Assembly: GCA_905233695.1 (NCBI GenBank)
Contig: CAJODN010000003.1
Location: 63,542 to 127,541, forward strand
DNA from: an uncultured Lachnospiraceae bacterium
Lineage (GTDB): Bacteria > Bacillota > Clostridia > Lachnospirales > Lachnospiraceae
Direction of reading: 5' to 3'
DNA length: 64,000 bases
The stretch's first letter is position 1. Every line of letters starts with the position of its first letter. Shown here piece after piece: positions 39,669-49,717 of the stretch. A program made the translations under genes and the position numbers. Below the pieces are notes generated by a model, which saw only the letters and a list, made by a program, of their open reading frames with translations, made no database searches and was not told the DNA's origin.

Positions 39669-41252
39669 ATGGATAATCTAAAGGACTTCAAAGACACCGA
39701 ATTCGCGAAAAAAAGTAAAAAGGGTATCCACCACGTCATCTTCGGCAGAACCATGTTTATTATTCTTCTGCTTGCAGTCCAAATACTCATTATACTTGCC
39801 CTATTCTTCTGGCTCAACTTACAATTTACCATCTTCTACTGGGTGTTCTTTGGAATAGGTCTTCTTACCGCCATAGAAATATTCTCAACCGACTCGGATC
39901 CCACCGTTAAGCTAAGTTGGATAATTACCGTTCTCGGTCTGTCGTTCGTTGGCATTCTGTTATATTGGTTCACCAGATTCGACGTAGGTCACCACAGACT
40001 TAAGAAGAATGTATCTGATGTTACTGCCGAAGGAAAGAGTAAACAAAATGCTCCGATCGATGTTATAGAAGATATCAAGGTTAATGCCAAGAGCCTGTCT
40101 AACAGGAGCAATTATCTTATTAATGTCGGCGGATACTATCCGTATAAATCCAATAAGATTGATTATTATAATATCGGACAGGAAATGTTCCCCCATCTTC
40201 TCGAAGACTTGAAGAAAGCCGAGAAGTTTATTTTCATGGAATACTTTATTATCAAGGAAGGTACTATGTGGGGCGAAGTCCTTGAGGTGTTGGTGGAAAA
40301 GGCATCACAAGGCGTGGAAGTAAGACTAATCTACGACGGCATGAATGAATTCGTCAATCTTCCGCACAGATATCCGAAGGATTTGGAGACGTATGGTGTC
40401 AAATGTAAGATATTTGACCGAATAAGACCATTCGTATCTACCGCATATAACTACAGAGATCATCGTAAGATTCTTGTAATTGACGGTAAGACTGCCTATA
40501 CCGGCGGCGTCAATCTGGCAGATGAATATATTAATATCGATCCCCCCTTCGGAGTATGGAAAGATAACGGCCTTAAGGTAGAGGGGCCCGCAGTTGCGAC
40601 ATTTACAAGACTGTTCTTAGAATGCTGGAATCTAGGGAAAGAAGAATATGACTTCGGCGATTATATAAAGCTGGCGGAGAACGCGAAGAAGTACGAGGAC
40701 GAGAAGGGATATTCGATTCCATTTGGAGATAATCCTTTAGAGAAGGATAAGATTGCGGAGCAGATATATCTTGAAATTATCAACACGGCTAAGAAGTATG
40801 TACATGTTATGACGCCGTATTTTGTAATAGACGAAGTTGTATCCAATGCGCTGATATATGCGGCCAAGCGCGGAATTGATGTTAAGATAATGATTCCGCA
40901 TATTCCGGATAAGAAGGTTGCGTATGCAATTACCAAGAGCTTCCGTAAGAGGCTCGTAAGAGAAGGTGTTAAGTTCTATCAATATACGCCCGGATTCGTA
41001 CATTCCAAGGCGATAGTAAGTGACGGCAAGAAGGCAGTGGTTGGCTCTATTAATATGGATTACCGAAGCTTTTACCACCACTTTGAGAATGGAGTGTATA
41101 TGTATAAGACAGAGGTTATAGCCAAGGTAGAGAAGGACTTCCAAGACAGCCTCTTGGAGTGTCAGGAAGATACATTGGAGTCTATCAAGAAGGAGCCAAT
41201 ATTTGGTAAAATGGTTGGCGCTGTAGGAAGACTCATCGCGCCACTTATATAA
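39669..41252 (+). CDS. cls: Cardiolipin synthase (phospholipase D superfamily)
   Basis: Two HKD motifs: HRKILVIDGKTAYTGGVN and HSKAIVSDGKKAVVGSINMD. Confidence 0.92.
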   Translation: MDNLKDFKDTEFAKKSKKGIHHVIFGRTMFIILLLAVQILIILALFFWLNLQFTIFYWVFFGIGLLTAIEIFSTDSDPTVKLSWIITVLGLSFVGILLYWFTRFDVGHHRLKKNVSDVTAEGKSKQNAPIDVIEDIKVNAKSLSNRSNYLINVGGYYPYKSNKIDYYNIGQEMFPHLLEDLKKAEKFIFMEYFIIKEGTMWGEVLEVLVEKASQGVEVRLIYDGMNEFVNLPHRYPKDLETYGVKCKIFDRIRPFVSTAYNYRDHRKILVIDGKTAYTGGVNLADEYINIDPPFGVWKDNGLKVEGPAVATFTRLFLECWNLGKEEYDFGDYIKLAENAKKYEDEKGYSIPFGDNPLEKDKIAEQIYLEIINTAKKYVHVMTPYFVIDEVVSNALIYAAKRGIDVKIMIPHIPDKKVAYAITKSFRKRLVREGVKFYQYTPGFVHSKAIVSDGKKAVVGSINMDYRSFYHHFENGVYMYKTEVIAKVEKDFQDSLLECQEDTLESIKKEPIFGKMVGAVGRLIAPLI

Positions 41253-41263
41253 GGAGAGACATT

Positions 41264-43711
41264 ATGAGCATTAAGTACAGAGACATCATAGACGACATGA
41301 CACTGGAGGAGAAGGCCCACTTAATAACGGGCAAGGACATGTGGTCTACATATAACATAGACAGACTTCACATTCCTTCAATGACAACTTCCGACGGTCC
41401 TCACGGACTTCGTAAGCAGGAGGGCGACGACACCAATAACGTGGAATTTATAATGGGTTCACCTGCCACGTGCTTTCCGCCTGCGGCCACCATGGCCAAT
41501 AGCTGGGATGAAGAGCTTGGTGAAGAAGTAGGACGCGCTCTCGGTGAAGAGGCAATAAGCCAGGATGTAAATGTGATTCTCGGTCCCGGTCTTAATATTA
41601 AGAGAAGTCCCCTTTGCGGTCGTAACTTCGAGTATTTCTCTGAGGATCCCTATCTCAGCGGCAAGATGGCGGCATCTTATGTAAGAGGTATTCAGTCTCA
41701 AGGTGTGGCATCTTGTATTAAGCATTTTGCAGCCAACAGTCAGGAGTATCACAGAATGTGTTCTAACTCTGTTGTAGACGAGAGAACACTTCGGGAGATA
41801 TATACGACAGGCTTCGAGATTGCAGTTAAGGAAGGATCGCCACTTGCAATAATGTCAAGCTATAACGAGGTTAACGGCGTATATGCTTTTGAGAATCGCC
41901 ATCTAATCAAGCACATTCTAAGAGACGAATGGGGATTTAGAGGCTGCGTAATATCTGACTGGGGTGCTTGCAATGACATCGTTAAGAGTCTTAAGGCCGG
42001 TGGTAACTTGGAGATGCCGGGTTGTGGCGACGTTACGGCAGATGAAGTGATTAAGGCTGTCGAGGAACAGGATCTTGACGAAAGAATTCTCGATAAGAGG
42101 GTAAGCGAGCTTCTTGATGTAATTCTTTGGACTAATGAATTCAAGCATTATAAAGCAACATTTACAGAGGATGATAATCAGAACGTGCTCCTCGAGAAGC
42201 GAGAAGATACATCTTCCGATGACGATGCCCATCATGAATTGGCAAGGAAAGCGGCGAGAGAGTCAATCGTCCTTCTTAAGAATGAAGGCGCCATCCTTCC
42301 CCTTAAGAAGGGCAGGAAGGTTGCCCTAATCGGTCAGCTTGCGGAGAATATGAGAATTCAGGGCGGTGGATCTTCTATAGTTACTCCTAACAGAAAAGTT
42401 GAGTCCGTTGTCTCTAAGATTAAGGATTATGATATTGAGTACATAGGTTATGAACAAGGCTACGAGCTTGGAGAGGGAATTGACATTTCCAAGGAAGAGA
42501 AAGCGGTAGAGCTGGCCAAGAAATCCGACTGTGTGCTACTGTTCGCCGGTCTTGATGACTATACGGAGTCGGAGGGCTTCGACAGAGAGAGCCTTGATAT
42601 GCCTGCCAATCAAGAGTCACTTGTAGAGAAAGTGTGTATGGTTAATGAAAATGTTATTATGGTGCTCTTCGGCGGTTCACCAATCGCAATGCCCTGGATT
42701 AACAAGGTTAAGGCTATTGTTCACGGCTATCTTCCGGGACAGGCGGGAGCAGGTGCAATACTCGATGTATTAACGGGAGCGTTCAACCCATGCGGTAAGC
42801 TTGCGGAGTCATACCCTATGAATCTCGAGGATGTTCCTTGCAATAACTACTACCCCGGCAGGAGTAGGAACATTGTATATAAGGAAGGTCTCTATGTGGG
42901 CTACAGATATTACGATTCGACCGATACTCCGGTTCTGTTTCCATTCGGTTACGGACTTAGTTATACAACCTTTAGGTACTCTGATATCAGCGTGTCCGAG
43001 AAGGAAGTAACATTTGACATAGAGAATACCGGCGATGTTGCGGGAAAAGAAATAGCACAGGTTTACATCGGTCGCGAGGCGGGATCCGTATATCGCGTTA
43101 AGAAAGAGCTTAAGGGCTTTACGAAGATAAGCTTAGAACCCGGCGAGAAGAAGCATATAACAATTTCGCTCGATGATAAGGCATTTAGATACTATGATGT
43201 CAACACACTCAACTGGGTTGTAGAGCCCGGCACCTATACCATATATGTTGCTTCAAGCGTGACAGATGTAAGGCTTAAGAAGACGATTGATATCGGGCCT
43301 TGCATTTCCAATATTAAAAGCTTCTATTCCGGCGACATTAAGAACGTAAGCGATGAAGAATATGAGAAGCTATACGGCACGTCTCTTACGGAAGAGAAGA
43401 ACAACGGACTTATCGGAAGAAACGACAGCATATCAAGCCTCAAGCATTCTAAGAGCCTTGTGGGTAAGGTTATTGTGTCATATCTTAACTTTAAATATAA
43501 GCATAGCAAGAAAGACCTTAAAGAGAAGGCGAATCTTGCGGGAATCTTGGATATGCCGATTAGGGCTGTCGGTAAGCTTACGGGCGGAACCATGAATGCC
43601 AAGATGGTGGACAGTATCGTGGATGTTGCCAACGGTCATCCAATCAAGGGATGGTCAACGTTTTTCGAAGAAAAGAAGAAGCTTACAAAGGATAATCCAC
43701 AGAATAAATAG
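41264..43711 (+). CDS. Glycoside hydrolase family 3 beta-glucosidase
   Basis: MTLEEKAHLITGKDMWST; MTTSDGPHGLRKQ; VISDWGA; fibronectin-III-like C-term region; no signal peptide. Confidence 0.92.
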   Translation: MSIKYRDIIDDMTLEEKAHLITGKDMWSTYNIDRLHIPSMTTSDGPHGLRKQEGDDTNNVEFIMGSPATCFPPAATMANSWDEELGEEVGRALGEEAISQDVNVILGPGLNIKRSPLCGRNFEYFSEDPYLSGKMAASYVRGIQSQGVASCIKHFAANSQEYHRMCSNSVVDERTLREIYTTGFEIAVKEGSPLAIMSSYNEVNGVYAFENRHLIKHILRDEWGFRGCVISDWGACNDIVKSLKAGGNLEMPGCGDVTADEVIKAVEEQDLDERILDKRVSELLDVILWTNEFKHYKATFTEDDNQNVLLEKREDTSSDDDAHHELARKAARESIVLLKNEGAILPLKKGRKVALIGQLAENMRIQGGGSSIVTPNRKVESVVSKIKDYDIEYIGYEQGYELGEGIDISKEEKAVELAKKSDCVLLFAGLDDYTESEGFDRESLDMPANQESLVEKVCMVNENVIMVLFGGSPIAMPWINKVKAIVHGYLPGQAGAGAILDVLTGAFNPCGKLAESYPMNLEDVPCNNYYPGRSRNIVYKEGLYVGYRYYDSTDTPVLFPFGYGLSYTTFRYSDISVSEKEVTFDIENTGDVAGKEIAQVYIGREAGSVYRVKKELKGFTKISLEPGEKKHITISLDDKAFRYYDVNTLNWVVEPGTYTIYVASSVTDVRLKKTIDIGPCISNIKSFYSGDIKNVSDEEYEKLYGTSLTEEKNNGLIGRNDSISSLKHSKSLVGKVIVSYLNFKYKHSKKDLKEKANLAGILDMPIRAVGKLTGGTMNAKMVDSIVDVANGHPIKGWSTFFEEKKKLTKDNPQNK

Positions 43712-43814
43712 TCACAATAGTTTAAAAATTTATACTAGAAAATAATAATATTTACTGTATAATTATTTCTATAGTCACTTTAATAACAAGACATAATATT
43801 TAAGGAGGGGTTTT

Positions 43815-45239
43815 ATGGATAAGGTAGAGAATCAGGAAGCATTCGAGGATGAAGATTTCTTCGAAGAGGAAAATGCAATTGACGAAATTAAGGGTAAGGT
43901 AGAAGGCGCTAAGAAGGATATTAAGGAGAAGAGAGAGGGTATCCACGAGAAGCTTTCGGAGAGAAGAGAAGCGGTTAAGGAGAGACTCGGCGAGAGAAGA
44001 GCTGAGCTTATGGATAAGTTCGCATCCGACAGTGCTGACTTAAAAGATACATTTTCAGAATATCTGGATACGGTCAGAGCAGACATATCGGCCAACAGAA
44101 CCGGATTCAATGTTCAGGATCAGGAGAAGAACAGGTTCATGCTTGAAGGGGATCTTGCGGAAGAAGGATACGACTGGTGGTGGCATTCATTCACCGGATA
44201 TAATAAGAAGACAGGCGAGCCGAAGACGTTCTTCATAGAATATTATCTCATTAATCCCGCTCTCGGCGGAAGCGACGTTGTATACGGTCAGCTTCTTGAG
44301 AATAAGGAAGTGGGAATCAGACCTTCGTATATGATGGTTAAGGCAGGAGCGCTCGGAGAGAAGCCGGTTCAGCTTCACAGATTTTTCCCATGGGATGAAG
44401 TAGAAGTAAGCAAAGCCGTGTCATTCGAAGTTAAGGCCGGCGACTGCTTATGTAACGAGAACAGGATTGTGGGAAATGTTAAGCTTACGAAGAAGGAAGC
44501 AAAGGAGCATCCCGAGTATATGTGCGACGGCGGAAGCATGTCGTGGGATCTCTTCATTGATAAGCAGGTTGCATTTAATGTGGGCGTCGGAACAGATAAG
44601 GCTGTAAGAGATGTTGCCAAGTATGAAATGGCATGGCACGCAGAAGGAATTAAGAGTGCTTACGGCGGAACTGTTACCCTCGGTAAAGAAGAGTACGTTA
44701 TTCGTCCCGACGATTGCTACGGATATGCCGATAAGAACTGGGGTAGAGATTATACAGTGCCTTGGATCTGGCTTTCATCTAATAACCTTGTCAGCAGAAT
44801 CTCAGGTAAGAGACTTGAGAATTCCGCATTTGTAATCGGTGGAGGACGCCCCGTTGTGGGATCTGTGGACTTGGAAGGTCAGCTTCTCGGAGCGGTGTGG
44901 TATGAAGGACAGCCCTTTGAATTCAACTTCGCTAAGCCACTCACACTTCCGAAGACACAGTTCAGAGTCGTGGAAGGTAAGAATAAGGTTACATGGAAGA
45001 TTATTCAGCAGACACCCGCAACTAAAGTATATACTTCCATTGAGTGCCAAAAGAGCGAGATGCTTAACAATAATTACGAGAACCCCAACGGCGATATCGT
45101 TCACAGTAAGCTGTGGCTCGGCGGTACGGGTACAGGATACGTTAAGATATATGAGCGTTCCGCTGACGGTCTTAAGCTTGATTGGAAGCTTCTTGACTAT
45201 ATCGAAGTTGAGAACTGCGGTTGCGAATATGGCGAATAA
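43815..45239 (+). CDS. Tocopherol-cyclase-like family protein with charged N-terminal coiled-coil
   Basis: WWWHSFTGYNKKTGEPKTFFIEYYLINP; DKNWGRDYTVPWIWLSSNN; N-term about 80 aa E/K/R-rich. Confidence 0.55.
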   Translation: MDKVENQEAFEDEDFFEEENAIDEIKGKVEGAKKDIKEKREGIHEKLSERREAVKERLGERRAELMDKFASDSADLKDTFSEYLDTVRADISANRTGFNVQDQEKNRFMLEGDLAEEGYDWWWHSFTGYNKKTGEPKTFFIEYYLINPALGGSDVVYGQLLENKEVGIRPSYMMVKAGALGEKPVQLHRFFPWDEVEVSKAVSFEVKAGDCLCNENRIVGNVKLTKKEAKEHPEYMCDGGSMSWDLFIDKQVAFNVGVGTDKAVRDVAKYEMAWHAEGIKSAYGGTVTLGKEEYVIRPDDCYGYADKNWGRDYTVPWIWLSSNNLVSRISGKRLENSAFVIGGGRPVVGSVDLEGQLLGAVWYEGQPFEFNFAKPLTLPKTQFRVVEGKNKVTWKIIQQTPATKVYTSIECQKSEMLNNNYENPNGDIVHSKLWLGGTGTGYVKIYERSADGLKLDWKLLDYIEVENCGCEYGE

Positions 45240-45284
45240 AGGACTGTGGATTTCGATTTTTCGAGATAAAAGCGAACATTTTCG

Positions 45285-45313
45285 TTGACAAATGCGGCAT
45301 ACTCTGATATATT
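45285..45313 (+). promoter_or_regulatory. sigma-70 promoter of rplJL
   Basis: TTGACA 45285-45290, 17-nt spacer, TATATT 45308-45313. Confidence 0.85.
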
Positions 45314-45322
45314 CTACAGGTA

Positions 45323-45480
45323 TGTTGCCAAAGACAGTAGGTGCGAAAGCGTAATTTTGGCTATTAAGTCAGTCCCTACCGAGGAACAATCATTAAGATA
45401 ATATAGTGCTTCTGTGTGAAGAATTATATTGTAAATGTATGATTATTACCCTCTTCGTCTTATGGCGAAGAGGTTTTTTG
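45323..45480 (+). ncRNA. Ribosomal protein L10 leader with attenuator terminator
   Basis: tgttgccaaagacagtaggtgcgaaagc...gtccctaccgagg; terminator stem CCTCTTCG 45450-45457 / CGAAGAGG 45466-45473, then T6. Confidence 0.9.
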
Positions 45481-45559
45481 ATGTTTGCCTATATTGGTTG
45501 CAACGTGACCGGAGGCGACATGACGGTAACATAAGAAAATCTATAAGGAGGTATATATC

Positions 45560-46234
45560 ATGGCTAAAGTGGAACTTAAGCAGCCCATCATTCAGGAAAT
45601 CTCTGATAACGTTAAGGATGCTCAGTCAGTAGTCGTTGTGGATTACCGCGGACTAACAGTTGCTGAGGATACACAGCTTAGAAGAGAGCTTCGTGAAGCA
45701 GGTGTTACTTATAAGGTATATAAGAACACAATGATGAACTTCGCATTCAAGGATACTGATTTCGAGAGTCTTAAGGATGTACTTTCAGGCCCAAGCGCAA
45801 TTGCAATCTCTACTGATGATGCAACAGCTCCCGCAAGAGTAATTTCTAAGTTCGCGAAGGAAGCTCCCGCACTTGAGATTAAGGCCGGTGTTGTAGAAGG
45901 AACTTACTATGATGCAGACGGTATGAAAGCTATCGCATCTGTTCCCTCAAGAGACGAGCTCTTATCTAAGTTGCTTGGAAGCATTCAGTCACCTATCGGT
46001 AACTTCGCAAGAGTTCTTAAGCAGATCGCTGAGAACGGCGGTGCTGAAGGCGCTGACAGCGCAGCAGAGGACAAGGCTGAAGAGAAAGTAGAAGAGAAGG
46101 CTGAGGAAGCTAAGGCTGAGGAAGCTAAGGCAGAAGAGCCTAAGGAAGAAGCCAAGGCAGAAGCTACAGAGGAAAAGGCTGAAGCTAAGGAAGAAGCAGC
46201 TGAAGAAAAAGCTGACGATGCAAAAGAAGAATAA
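45560..46234 (+). CDS. rplJ: 50S ribosomal protein L10 with extended A/E/K-rich C-terminal tail
   Basis: VVVDYRGLTVAEDTQLRRELREAGVTYKVYKNTMM; tail of about 60 aa AEEKAEEAKAEEAKAEEP. Confidence 0.95.
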   Translation: MAKVELKQPIIQEISDNVKDAQSVVVVDYRGLTVAEDTQLRRELREAGVTYKVYKNTMMNFAFKDTDFESLKDVLSGPSAIAISTDDATAPARVISKFAKEAPALEIKAGVVEGTYYDADGMKAIASVPSRDELLSKLLGSIQSPIGNFARVLKQIAENGGAEGADSAAEDKAEEKVEEKAEEAKAEEAKAEEPKEEAKAEATEEKAEAKEEAAEEKADDAKEE

Positions 46235-46267
46235 TATTTAATCAGAATAATAATGGAGGAAAAGAAA

Positions 46268-46648
46268 ATGGCTAAGATGACTACAGAAGAATTTATTGAA
46301 GCTATTAAAGAGCTTAGTGTATTAGAGCTTAACGAGCTTGTTAAGGCTTGTGAAGAAGAGTTTGGCGTATCTGCAGCAGCAGGTGTTGCAGTTGTAGCAG
46401 CAGGCGGAGAAGCAGGCGGCGCAGGCGCTGAAGAGAAGGATGAGTTCGATATCGAGCTTACAGAAGTAGGACCTAACAAGGTTAAGGTTATTAAGATTGT
46501 AAGAGAGGCTACAGGTCTTGGACTTAAAGAGGCTAAGGGTGTTGTTGACGGAGCTCCCGGAATTGTTAAGGAAGGCGTTGACAAGGCAACAGCTGAGGAC
46601 GTTAAGGCTAAGTTAGAGGCTGAAGGAGCTACTGTAACTCTTAAGTAA
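46268..46648 (+). CDS. rplL: 50S ribosomal protein L7/L12
   Basis: [89 protein letters not shown] before ATG 46268. Confidence 0.97.
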   Translation: MAKMTTEEFIEAIKELSVLELNELVKACEEEFGVSAAAGVAVVAAGGEAGGAGAEEKDEFDIELTEVGPNKVKVIKIVREATGLGLKEAKGVVDGAPGIVKEGVDKATAEDVKAKLEAEGATVTLK

Positions 46649-46680
46649 TCTGACTTATAGATTTTATATGAAATGTTTTA

Positions 46681-46713
46681 AGAGCTTGCATTGAGATATG
46701 CAGGCTCTTTTTG
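46681..46713 (+). terminator. Intrinsic terminator after rplL
   Basis: AGAGCTTGCA 46681-46690 / TGCAGGCTCT 46699-46708 followed by T-run. Confidence 0.85.
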
Positions 46714-46815
46714 TATAAAAAATAACATTTCCCCTTTATACATACACTCTTTAATGTTATAATATTATGTTGTATGGAAAAAGATTACTAACATAAATAA
46801 CGGAGACCAGCTATT

Positions 46816-48237
46816 ATGGGCGGATTTTTTGGCGTGACATCTAAGAAGGATTGCGTATTCGATTTATTCTTCGGAACTGACTATCATTCACATCTCGGAA
46901 CAAGGCGTGCGGGAATGAGTGTTCTCGGCGACGGCAAATTCAACAGGGCGATTCATAACATTTCCAATGCCCCCTTCAGAACGAAGTTCGAATCGGACTT
47001 CCACGAGATGAAGGGAAATTACGGAATAGGTGTCATCTCTGACTTCGAGGCACAGCCGGTTCATGTCAGAAGTCACCACGGTTCATATTCTATTGCCACA
47101 GTCGGTAAGATTAATAATCTAAATGAGCTTGTGGACACCATAATGGAAGGCCACACTCACTTCTTCGAGATGTCTAACGGTGAGATATCTCAGACAGAGC
47201 TGGTGGCAGCCCTTATCAACAGGAAAGATAACTTTATTGAAGGAATACAGTACGCCCAGGAGGTTATCGACGGTTCCATGACAATGCTTATCCTTACGGA
47301 GAAGGGTATCTACGCCGTAAGAGATAAGATGGGAAGAACCCCTGCGGTTATCGGTGAGAAGGCTGAGGGCTTCTGTGTCTGTCTTGAGAATACTTCTTTT
47401 ATGAATCTCGGATATAAATATTATAAGGAGCTTGGACCCGGTGAGGTCTGCGTAATTACGGAGACCGGTGTCAGGACTCTCGTTGACCCCGGCAAGGATA
47501 TGAAGATATGTACGTTCCTCTGGGTATATTACGGTTATCCGTCTACAACCTTCGAGGGAATGTCCGTGGAGGAAATGCGTAATCGGTGCGGAGCCAATAT
47601 AGCTAAGAGGGATAATGTTAAGCCCGATGTGGTTGCCGGTGTTCCCGATTCCGGAACGGCCCACGCTATCGGATATTCCAATGAAGCACATATTCCGTTT
47701 TCAAGACCGCTTATTAAGTATACGCCTACATGGCCGAGATCATTTATGCCGACGATACAGGAGAGTCGCGATCTCATCGCCAAGATGAAGCTTATTGCGG
47801 TAGACGATCTTATTAAGGATAAGAGCCTCCTTATTATAGATGATTCGATTGTAAGAGGAACACAGCTTCGCGAGACGGCAGAGTTCCTGTTCGATATAGG
47901 AGCAAAGGAGGTCCACGTAAGACCGGCTTGTCCGCCGATTCTTTTTGGTTGTAAATATCTTAACTTCTCAAGGTCACGTTCCGAGCTTGAACTTATCGGA
48001 AGAAGAGTAATCAATAAGCTGGAAGGACGAATGGTTGACGGAAGCACAGAAGAAGATAAAGAGATCCTTAAGAAATACACTGATTCCGATTCGGAAGAGT
48101 ACGCTAAGATGACAGAGATGATTAAGGAAGAGATGGGATTCACATCTCTTATGTATAACAGACTCGATGATATGATTGACTCTGTAGGAATTGACCCGTG
48201 TCAACTATGTACATACTGTTGGAACGGAGAAGGGTAG
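46816..48237 (+). CDS. Amidophosphoribosyltransferase-like (PurF-like) protein lacking the N-terminal catalytic Cys
   Basis: MGGFFGVTSKKDC start instead of (M)CG[IV]FG; PRTase motif LLIIDDSIVRGTQ; C-term CQLCTYCWNG. Confidence 0.85.
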   Translation: MGGFFGVTSKKDCVFDLFFGTDYHSHLGTRRAGMSVLGDGKFNRAIHNISNAPFRTKFESDFHEMKGNYGIGVISDFEAQPVHVRSHHGSYSIATVGKINNLNELVDTIMEGHTHFFEMSNGEISQTELVAALINRKDNFIEGIQYAQEVIDGSMTMLILTEKGIYAVRDKMGRTPAVIGEKAEGFCVCLENTSFMNLGYKYYKELGPGEVCVITETGVRTLVDPGKDMKICTFLWVYYGYPSTTFEGMSVEEMRNRCGANIAKRDNVKPDVVAGVPDSGTAHAIGYSNEAHIPFSRPLIKYTPTWPRSFMPTIQESRDLIAKMKLIAVDDLIKDKSLLIIDDSIVRGTQLRETAEFLFDIGAKEVHVRPACPPILFGCKYLNFSRSRSELELIGRRVINKLEGRMVDGSTEEDKEILKKYTDSDSEEYAKMTEMIKEEMGFTSLMYNRLDDMIDSVGIDPCQLCTYCWNGEG

Positions 48238-48241
48238 AGAT

Positions 48242-49714
48242 ATGGGAAAGAATAAGAAAAGAATTATTTATACGATAGTATCATGTCTGATTATTGTCGC
48301 AATGCTTGCAACCGTAACAGCATGCGGAGGTAATACTCCGGCAGAGGAAGATGATGGTGCGGTAGAGCCGATAACAAGGGAGAATATCGTAACGTCAATT
48401 GCCGCTACGGGAGTAGTTGACTCTACCGACATGGAGGATGTTGTAAGCGGAACTGTCGGAACCAAGGTAACGAAGCTCTACGTCAAGGAAGGAGAAACAG
48501 TATCTCCCGGACAGGTTGTAGCACAACTTGATACAACAGCTTTGCAACAACAATATGCAGAGATGCAGAAGAGCATTGCAGATGCCAAGGCGGATAAGAT
48601 CAAGAGTAATCAGGATATTGATAAGGCTCTTTCAGAGAGTCAAAGGGAGAGAGATGAGGAGATTAACGAGTTAAGACAGGAAGTGTCCAATGCGCAGGCA
48701 GAGACCTTCTTTACGGCTGTTGAACTTGACAAGCAGAGGAACAAGTATGCCCAGTATCTTCAGGATCCCGAGCATAGCGAGTGGGATGAAGAAGCAATTG
48801 AGATGGAGTCTAATATCTCTAATCTGGAGATATCGCTACAGATCAGTCAATATAAGGCAAGAGCTTATCAAGAGGCGCTTGATGAAAGCCTGAACGTCGA
48901 AGATAACGGAGAGAGTGTTGGTGAGTTACGTGCCGGATTAAATGACGCAAGTGACAGTACCATAAACGCATTGCAAGATGCCTCGAAAGAGCTACAGAGG
49001 AGTATCAGCGAAGCTACCGTAAGAACCACTATCGGCGGAGTTGTAACAAGTCTTCCCGTGAAAGTGGGAGACACTTACCTTGGCGGAACGATTTGTACAG
49101 TAGAAAATGTTGGGTCAATGTTAGTGGATGCTGAGGTTAGCGAATATGATGTGCCGGACATTGCACCGGGAATGAAGGTCAGAATCAAGACGGATGCCAC
49201 TCGTAACCAGGAATTATCAGGTGTAGTTACTTTCGTTGCACCGAGAGCCAATTCGACTACATCTGCTAATAACAGTGCCTTGGCGGGACTCGTAGGAGGA
49301 GCAGGAGCAGGATCTACTATTACAAACGCTGTGGGTTCTTCTGCGATGTATCGTGTTAAGGTATCTTTGGATGAACAGAATCCGAGACTAAGACTTGGAA
49401 TGAACGCTAAGCTAAGCATTATTACAAGCGAAGCGACTAATACTCTTGCTGTTCCGTATGAAGCGGTTCAGGAAGAAGAGGACGGCAGGAAATATGTTGA
49501 ACTCATAACTAATATGGAAAAGGTAGAAGATGATTATTCTATCCCGTATGAGAAAGAGAAAGTATATGTGGACCAAGGAGTGGTTGGTACATATTATATA
49601 GAAGTACATGGAACGGGAATAAAAGAAGGCGCATATGTATATATCCCTGCTGATACGGGGTCGGGCTCGGTTGACGAGATTATGAAGCGTTTGGGTGCCA
49701 ATACAGGAGTATAA
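48242..49714 (+). CDS. MacA/HlyD-like periplasmic adaptor lipoprotein of ABC exporter (start moved from 48191)
   Basis: Lipobox-like MLATVTACGG; lipoyl-like GTKVTKLYVKEGETVSPGQVVAQLD; coiled coil. Confidence 0.88.
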   Translation: MGKNKKRIIYTIVSCLIIVAMLATVTACGGNTPAEEDDGAVEPITRENIVTSIAATGVVDSTDMEDVVSGTVGTKVTKLYVKEGETVSPGQVVAQLDTTALQQQYAEMQKSIADAKADKIKSNQDIDKALSESQRERDEEINELRQEVSNAQAETFFTAVELDKQRNKYAQYLQDPEHSEWDEEAIEMESNISNLEISLQISQYKARAYQEALDESLNVEDNGESVGELRAGLNDASDSTINALQDASKELQRSISEATVRTTIGGVVTSLPVKVGDTYLGGTICTVENVGSMLVDAEVSEYDVPDIAPGMKVRIKTDATRNQELSGVVTFVAPRANSTTSANNSALAGLVGGAGAGSTITNAVGSSAMYRVKVSLDEQNPRLRLGMNAKLSIITSEATNTLAVPYEAVQEEEDGRKYVELITNMEKVEDDYSIPYEKEKVYVDQGVVGTYYIEVHGTGIKEGAYVYIPADTGSGSVDEIMKRLGANTGV

Positions 49715-49717
49715 CAG

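Noticed and set aside
43741-43814. Possible promoter TATAAT at 43758 before the tocopherol-cyclase-like gene
   Set aside because: A good -10 but no acceptable -35 at 16-18 nt (CTAGAA); AT-rich background makes chance matches likely
44839-45288. 149-aa plus-strand alternative-frame ORF in the tocopherol-cyclase-like gene
   Set aside because: Out-of-frame shadow of the supported 474-aa ORF; R/S-rich composition typical of a wrong frame
45985-46584. 199-aa minus-strand ORF (Ser/Ala-rich) opposite rplJ/rplL
   Set aside because: Mirror of the repetitive A/E/K codon tail of L10 and of the L12 hinge; low complexity, no RBS; both sense genes are certain
47535-48143. 202-aa minus-strand ORF opposite the PurF-like gene
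   Set aside because: Antisense of a conserved enzyme gene; no family resemblance
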